Below, piece by piece: positions 32,322-35,544 of a stretch of 35,544 bases of DNA. The notes under the pieces are model-generated. The model worked only from the letters and a program-made list of their open reading frames with translations. It made no database searches and was not told the origin of the DNA. Position 1 is the first letter of the stretch; each line of letters begins with the position of its first letter. Made by a program: the position numbers and the translations under genes. Source of the DNA: Dehalococcoidia bacterium (GTDB taxonomy: Bacteria > Chloroflexota > Dehalococcoidia > SZUA-161 > SpSt-899); contig JAQTRE010000019.1 of the NCBI GenBank assembly GCA_028711995.1, positions 1 to 35,544 on the forward strand, read 5' to 3'.

Positions 32322-34706
32322 CTATCCAGCCGGAGGAGGAGGTGGTGGAGGTGGTGGAGGTGGTGGTGCGCCCATGTCACCGCCCGGAGGTGGTGGTGCG
32401 CCCATGTCGCCGCCCGGAGGTGGTGGTGCGCCCATATCGCCGCCCGGAGGTGGCATGTAACCTTCGCCGCCCGGAGGTGGCATATAACCTTCGCCGCCCG
32501 GAGGTGGCATGTAACCCTCACCACCCGGAGGTGGCATGTAACCCTCACCACCCGGAGGTGGCATGTAACCCTCACCACCCGGAGGTGGCATGTAACCCTC
32601 GCCGCCCGGAGGTGGCATATAACCCTCGCCGCCCGGAGGTGGCATGTAACCCTCGCCGCCCGGAGGTGGCATGTAACCCTCGCCACCCGGAGGTGGCATG
32701 TAGCCTTCGCCGCCCGGAGGTGGCATGTAACCATTAGCGGGGCCGGGTGTCACAGGAGCTTTCCAGCCTTCAACTGTAGGCGGACGCCATTGGTCAAGTG
32801 TGGGAGGTCTCCATTCCCCAGCCGGAGGAGGCCCCATATTGCCGTCAGGACCGGGCATCATTCCATCGGGCCCAGGTATAAATCCGCCGCCAGGGTTAGG
32901 TATCATACCATTGGCACCAGGCATGATTCCCCAGCCGCCATCGGGGAGTTGTCCGAATTGACCGACTCCCGGAGCTACGTAATTTTCCGGCAGCGCCGTC
33001 GGCCGCATGTAGTTGAAGGCTTGGGGATTGACGTTGCCCATCTTGTCAGGAGCGATACGCGCGATTTGATCTTGCCCCATGTACTCAAAGGCTCCGGGCG
33101 GGATGTAAGCCAGTTGCGCATCGCCCATTTGGCCCATAGACTCAGGCGAGATGTATTTGAAATTCTCTCCCTGCATGTTCTGGAAGGCATCCGGTCGAAT
33201 ATTACCGTAGTTCTCCGGTGGGATATACCCCATAGCCTCGCCCTTTATATAGCCAAAAGACTCAGGGTTAATGAATCCCATAGCCTCACCCTTCATCTGA
33301 CCGAAGGCTTCCGGAGGGATGAAGTCGAAGTTCTCCGGTGGGATAAATCCCATTCCCTCGGGAGGCATATAGCCGAAGGCATCGGCTTTCATATGCTGGA
33401 ATCCCTCAGGTTGGATATACTGGAAGGAATCAGCCCTCATATTAGCCATGTTCTCCGGTGGCATAAAATCGAAGGCTGCACCATTGATCTTGCCGAAGGT
33501 TTCGGGGTTGATGTGCTGGAAGTTGTCGGCATTCATGGTTCCGAATCTTTCGGGAGATACGAACTCAAAGTTATTCGAAGACATATACTCGAAGTTCTCA
33601 GGCGGAATAAAGTCAAACCCCTGTCCCTGAGATATCTTGCCGAAGTTCTCCGGTGATATGTGCGAAAAGGATTCGCCATTGATCTTGCCGAAGTCTTCCG
33701 GAGGAATGAAGCCAAAGGCTTCGCTCGACATTTCCCCGAAGGTCGCGCCCGGTACAAACTCATAGGCTTCACCCGGCACAAATCCCCAGGCTCCCGGTTT
33801 GGCGGTTCCGCCGACATCAGACGACATATCCTGCCAGGCATCGGCGGGCATGGTAGCACCCATGGAGTTTCGCATGTCGGCCTGTGCTTGAGCTTTAAAT
33901 TCCGGCGGTACGAAATCGGATACCTTACCGAGAGTATCGATGATACCGGCAGTGGTTTTACCCTTTCCCTTTAAGGGAGTGGCTTTGAGGTTGTTGCCTA
34001 TCTCACCGACAACCTGATCAAATGGCTTGAAACTGGTCATAAAGTCGCCTTCACCGGTTACGGGGAAGCCTGTACCCTCACCAGAAAGACTATCACCGGC
34101 GGGGCCCTTACGCATAACACCGGCCACGATCTGGCCGGGCTGCATGCCATCCATTCCTTTAAAGATCTTCCCTTCTCCGGTTATCTTGTCCGGGATGGTA
34201 ATCTGATTGCCCTCGCCGACTACACCAATTTGGTGAGTAAATGAAGTCTCTTTTGGCCGCATCTTGGCACCCGAGGCCATGAACTGGCCGTCCTGTCTAT
34301 TGCCAACCACCACGATGCGCTCTCCGGATTGCACTGCGCCAAAGTCGTATTCATTACCCACATACACATCCTGCGGTCCGTTGGCAGTACTGATGGTGAT
34401 GATACCTGCTGCAGGATTGGCACTTAGAACATCACCGAAAAGGGCATCTGTGGGCCCCGGGAAGGGCTGGGGATTGGATTCCCCAACAGGGTTGCCAGCC
34501 TCCGGTCCGAGGTCTGCCGCTGGTTCCGGGATTGGAACAGGCAGTGATCCTTCCTCACCGGCAGGATTATCTGCCGGATTTCCTGTATCTACGATGGGAG
34601 GATTCACTGGGGGTGGATCCTCCTGCGCCATGACGACGGATGGCAGGAGTAACATGGCTGAAAGAATTGAGAAAAATAGTACCAGTTTAAAGAAACTCCT
34701 TCTCAT
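32322..34706 (-). CDS. Secreted octapeptide-repeat protein with Pro/Gly tandem-repeat C-terminus
   Basis: Exported protein of 794 residues, not recognised as a whole. Signal peptide 1-28 (ends VVMAQ). A Pro-rich linker follows, then a DUF5666-like beta domain at about 88-150 (GIITISTANG, then ERIVVVGNRQDGQFMASGAK). From about 309 to 570 there are some 33 octads of the pattern [I/M/V]-x-[P/G/A]-[E/D]-x-[F/M]-x-x, for example IPPENFDF, IPPEAFGQ, MKGEAMGF, often alternating between P-type and G/A-type units. The tail has WRPPT units, eleven copies of YMPPPGGEG, three of GGDMGAPPPP and a run of prolines. There is no membrane anchor. It looks structural or adhesive; a solenoid-like fold is possible. 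AAAGGAGG precedes the ATG. It follows the lipoprotein gene by 83 nt, probably in one operon. Confidence 0.8.
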   Translation of the reverse strand: MRRSFFKLVLFFSILSAMLLLPSVVMAQEDPPPVNPPIVDTGNPADNPAGEEGSLPVPIPEPAADLGPEAGNPVGESNPQPFPGPTDALFGDVLSANPAAGIITISTANGPQDVYVGNEYDFGAVQSGERIVVVGNRQDGQFMASGAKMRPKETSFTHQIGVVGEGNQITIPDKITGEGKIFKGMDGMQPGQIVAGVMRKGPAGDSLSGEGTGFPVTGEGDFMTSFKPFDQVVGEIGNNLKATPLKGKGKTTAGIIDTLGKVSDFVPPEFKAQAQADMRNSMGATMPADAWQDMSSDVGGTAKPGAWGFVPGEAYEFVPGATFGEMSSEAFGFIPPEDFGKINGESFSHISPENFGKISQGQGFDFIPPENFEYMSSNNFEFVSPERFGTMNADNFQHINPETFGKINGAAFDFMPPENMANMRADSFQYIQPEGFQHMKADAFGYMPPEGMGFIPPENFDFIPPEAFGQMKGEAMGFINPESFGYIKGEAMGYIPPENYGNIRPDAFQNMQGENFKYISPESMGQMGDAQLAYIPPGAFEYMGQDQIARIAPDKMGNVNPQAFNYMRPTALPENYVAPGVGQFGQLPDGGWGIMPGANGMIPNPGGGFIPGPDGMMPGPDGNMGPPPAGEWRPPTLDQWRPPTVEGWKAPVTPGPANGYMPPPGGEGYMPPPGGEGYMPPPGGEGYMPPPGGEGYMPPPGGEGYMPPPGGEGYMPPPGGEGYMPPPGGEGYMPPPGGEGYMPPPGGEGYMPPPGGDMGAPPPPGGDMGAPPPPGGDMGAPPPPPPPPPPPPAG
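32359..32745. repeat. Coding tandem array: three 30-bp and eleven 27-bp units
   Basis: Three 30-bp units (32359-32448, each encoding GGDMGAPPPP) are followed by eleven 27-bp units (32449-32745, each encoding YMPPPGGEG). Units differ mainly by synonymous third-position changes (catgtaa or catataa, ttcgcc or ctcacc), so the array has expanded recently and is likely to vary in copy number. The last unit diverges at its edge. All units keep the reading frame of the minus-strand gene. Confidence 0.9.
32997..33782 (-). repeat. Degenerate octapeptide (24-bp) repeat domain
   Basis: About 33 octads lie within the coding sequence. DNA conservation is low while the amino-acid pattern persists, meaning an old array held by selection. 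Two units (FVPGATFGE and ISQGQGFDF) carry a one-residue insertion. A 16-residue super-period is visible where P-P-E units alternate with G-E or A-D units. Confidence 0.8.
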
Positions 34707-34789
34707 TTCAATCCTCCTTTGGGATTTATTTCATCTGCCACTGTTGAGATTTGTGCCAGACGGCGGGTTTTAAGCTCAGTGAGTATTAT

Positions 34790-35293
34790 TTATGAGGAAA
34801 GATAAACTACGGTCAGCACTTCCCCCATCTCTTTTCCTTCGAGATCGCTGGCTACGATTTCGATGAAATTGGCACCGGCATCCAGTGTGGTGGTGGCGAT
34901 AAATTTCCCATCCGAGTTAACCGATGTCAGTATGCCATTGACACTGACAATGGCGGTGGGAATGGTGCTGCCGGTAACCTGTACTTCCGAGGTTCTTAAC
35001 ACGCTCTCATTTGCGGGAGATATGACTTCCAGATAGAGTTCTGGTATCTCCGGTTCCGGCTCAGGCGCCGACACTGCCAGCACTTCCGGCGATTCCCCCG
35101 CAACGATATCAATCTCCGCTTCTGATTGAGTTACGGCAGCAGACGATGGTGCTGACGTCAACTGTTCAGCAGGTTTCTCCGAGGCCAAGGTGGGATTGGT
35201 ATCGGACCCTCCGCAGGCCCCCATTCCCGCAAGTGCCAATGTACTTAACAGCACAGCGACAATCAGTGATATGGACTTACCTGACTTCAACAT
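34790..35293 (-). CDS. Lipoprotein with a single Ig-like domain
   Basis: Protein of 167 residues. A lipoprotein signal (SISLIVAVLLSTLALAGMGAC) has its lipobox Cys at residue 27, followed by a low-complexity Ser/Glu/Pro spacer. The C-terminal 75 residues form a bacterial Ig-like beta domain (EVISPANESVLRTSEVQVTG, then IVSVNGILTSVNSDGKF and LDAGANFIEIVASD), similar to adhesin or glucodextranase-B-type modules. It is probably anchored on the outer face of the membrane. TAAGGAGG precedes the ATG. The octad-repeat gene follows after 83 nt without a terminator, so the two are likely co-transcribed and may act together at the surface. Confidence 0.85.
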   Translation of the reverse strand: MLKSGKSISLIVAVLLSTLALAGMGACGGSDTNPTLASEKPAEQLTSAPSSAAVTQSEAEIDIVAGESPEVLAVSAPEPEPEIPELYLEVISPANESVLRTSEVQVTGSTIPTAIVSVNGILTSVNSDGKFIATTTLDAGANFIEIVASDLEGKEMGEVLTVVYLSS

Positions 35294-35370
35294 ATTCCGC
35301 CTCCTTAGTAGCTCTTCTCATGTTTATTGTTGCATCTTTGCTTCGCGCGGACCATATTACTTATCGTTCT

Positions 35371-35532
35371 GCGAGATTGGTACTTCCGGTAGATACACCT
35401 ATGATCAAGCCCTTCACACCAAACCAGTTAAAGCGAAGATTGAACAGAGTCCCAGCGTTCTCGCTATCCAATAACCCGAAGGGCAGGGTTCCACGGGCTT
35501 GCCCGTGGGGGAATGAAGCGGCGTCGATATGA
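35371..35532 (+). pseudogene. Possible remnant of an IS200/IS605 TnpB C-terminus
   Basis: The frame ends RVPRACPWGNEAASI then TGA. Its upstream part includes LVLPVDTPMIKPF and NPKGRVPRA. The ending resembles tails of some IS605-type TnpB proteins, and the DNA carries the hairpin CCACGGGC-TT-GCCCGTGG at 35491-35508, as at the right ends of such elements. There is no zinc finger or catalytic part here. This is a weak identification. Upstream bases 35294-35370 must hold the promoter of the lipoprotein gene, which I could not place. Confidence 0.3.
35491..35508. repeat. Perfect palindromic hairpin near the window end
   Basis: CCACGGGC (35491-35498) and GCCCGTGG (35501-35508) pair perfectly around TT. 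The neighbouring CCCGAAGGG at 35474-35482 is a further small stem. Together they resemble the REP-like pair at 150-216 and may belong to the same repeat or IS class. Confidence 0.6.
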
Positions 35533-35544
35533 TGTAAAATGTGG

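Noticed and set aside
32309-32737. Plus-strand frame of Arg/Pro/Cys repeats, and the possibility of a CRISPR array
   Set aside because: The repeat is the reverse of the 27-bp coding array. Units are contiguous without unique spacers, so it is neither a CRISPR array nor a separate gene.

Overview
The window looks like a piece of a chromosome from a free-living, probably monoderm-like environmental bacterium. The large secreted proteins with a C-terminal membrane anchor, the glycine-rich zinc-ribbon protein, the NDP-forming acyl-CoA ligase subunit and the general gene mix suggest Chloroflexota (Dehalococcoidia-like). That placement is an inference from gene content, not from a marker gene. No rRNA, tRNA or CRISPR array was found.

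Layout. (1) 1-3.9 kb: REP-like hairpins, then a well-formed cyclic-di-GMP-I (GEMM-I) riboswitch at 428-526 with an intrinsic terminator at 558-584, a structured 588-nt leader, a methyl-accepting chemotaxis protein and cheW. (2) 4.4-7.4 kb: a secreted, membrane-anchored HEFSH metallopeptidase with five EF-hand-like loops. (3) 7.5-9.3 kb: a GNAT acetyltransferase fused to an acetylpolyamine amidohydrolase/HDAC-type deacetylase. (4) 9.7-11.9 kb: an MscS-family channel gene cut after codon 7 by an intact IS5-family element with a CAAA target duplication. (5) 12-17.8 kb: membrane proteins (DUF2254, a CPA1-type cation/proton antiporter with a degenerate TrkA-like tail, an MFS transporter with an unusual 235-residue helical tail). 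(6) 18-23 kb: a small two-helix membrane protein with a strong palindromic promoter, RNase D, a 59-residue membrane protein, a stand-alone NDP-forming acyl-CoA ligase alpha subunit and a TatD-like hydrolase. (7) 23.1-24.1 kb: a zinc-ribbon protein and a 38-residue Lys-rich protein ending at a strong terminator. (8) 24.2-35.3 kb: a surface-protein locus. It holds a secreted C39-like cysteine peptidase and, divergently, a 1954-residue membrane-anchored gingipain-like (C25) protein with a six-blade FG-GAP-like region and three Cys-rich WCC repeats. Convergent to that lie a lipoprotein and a 794-residue secreted protein made of about 33 octapeptide repeats plus a hypervariable-looking Pro/Gly tandem array.

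The genes suggest a cell that senses (chemotaxis under c-di-GMP control), resists osmotic and ionic stress (MscS, antiporter), and invests heavily in extracellular proteolysis and surface structure. The most unusual parts are the octad-repeat protein with its 27-bp tandem array, the giant C25 protein with a 69-bp IS5-like mini-element placed directly upstream of its ribosome binding site, the cleanly reconstructable mscS interruption, the c-di-GMP riboswitch set far upstream of a chemoreceptor, and the GNAT-deacetylase fusion.
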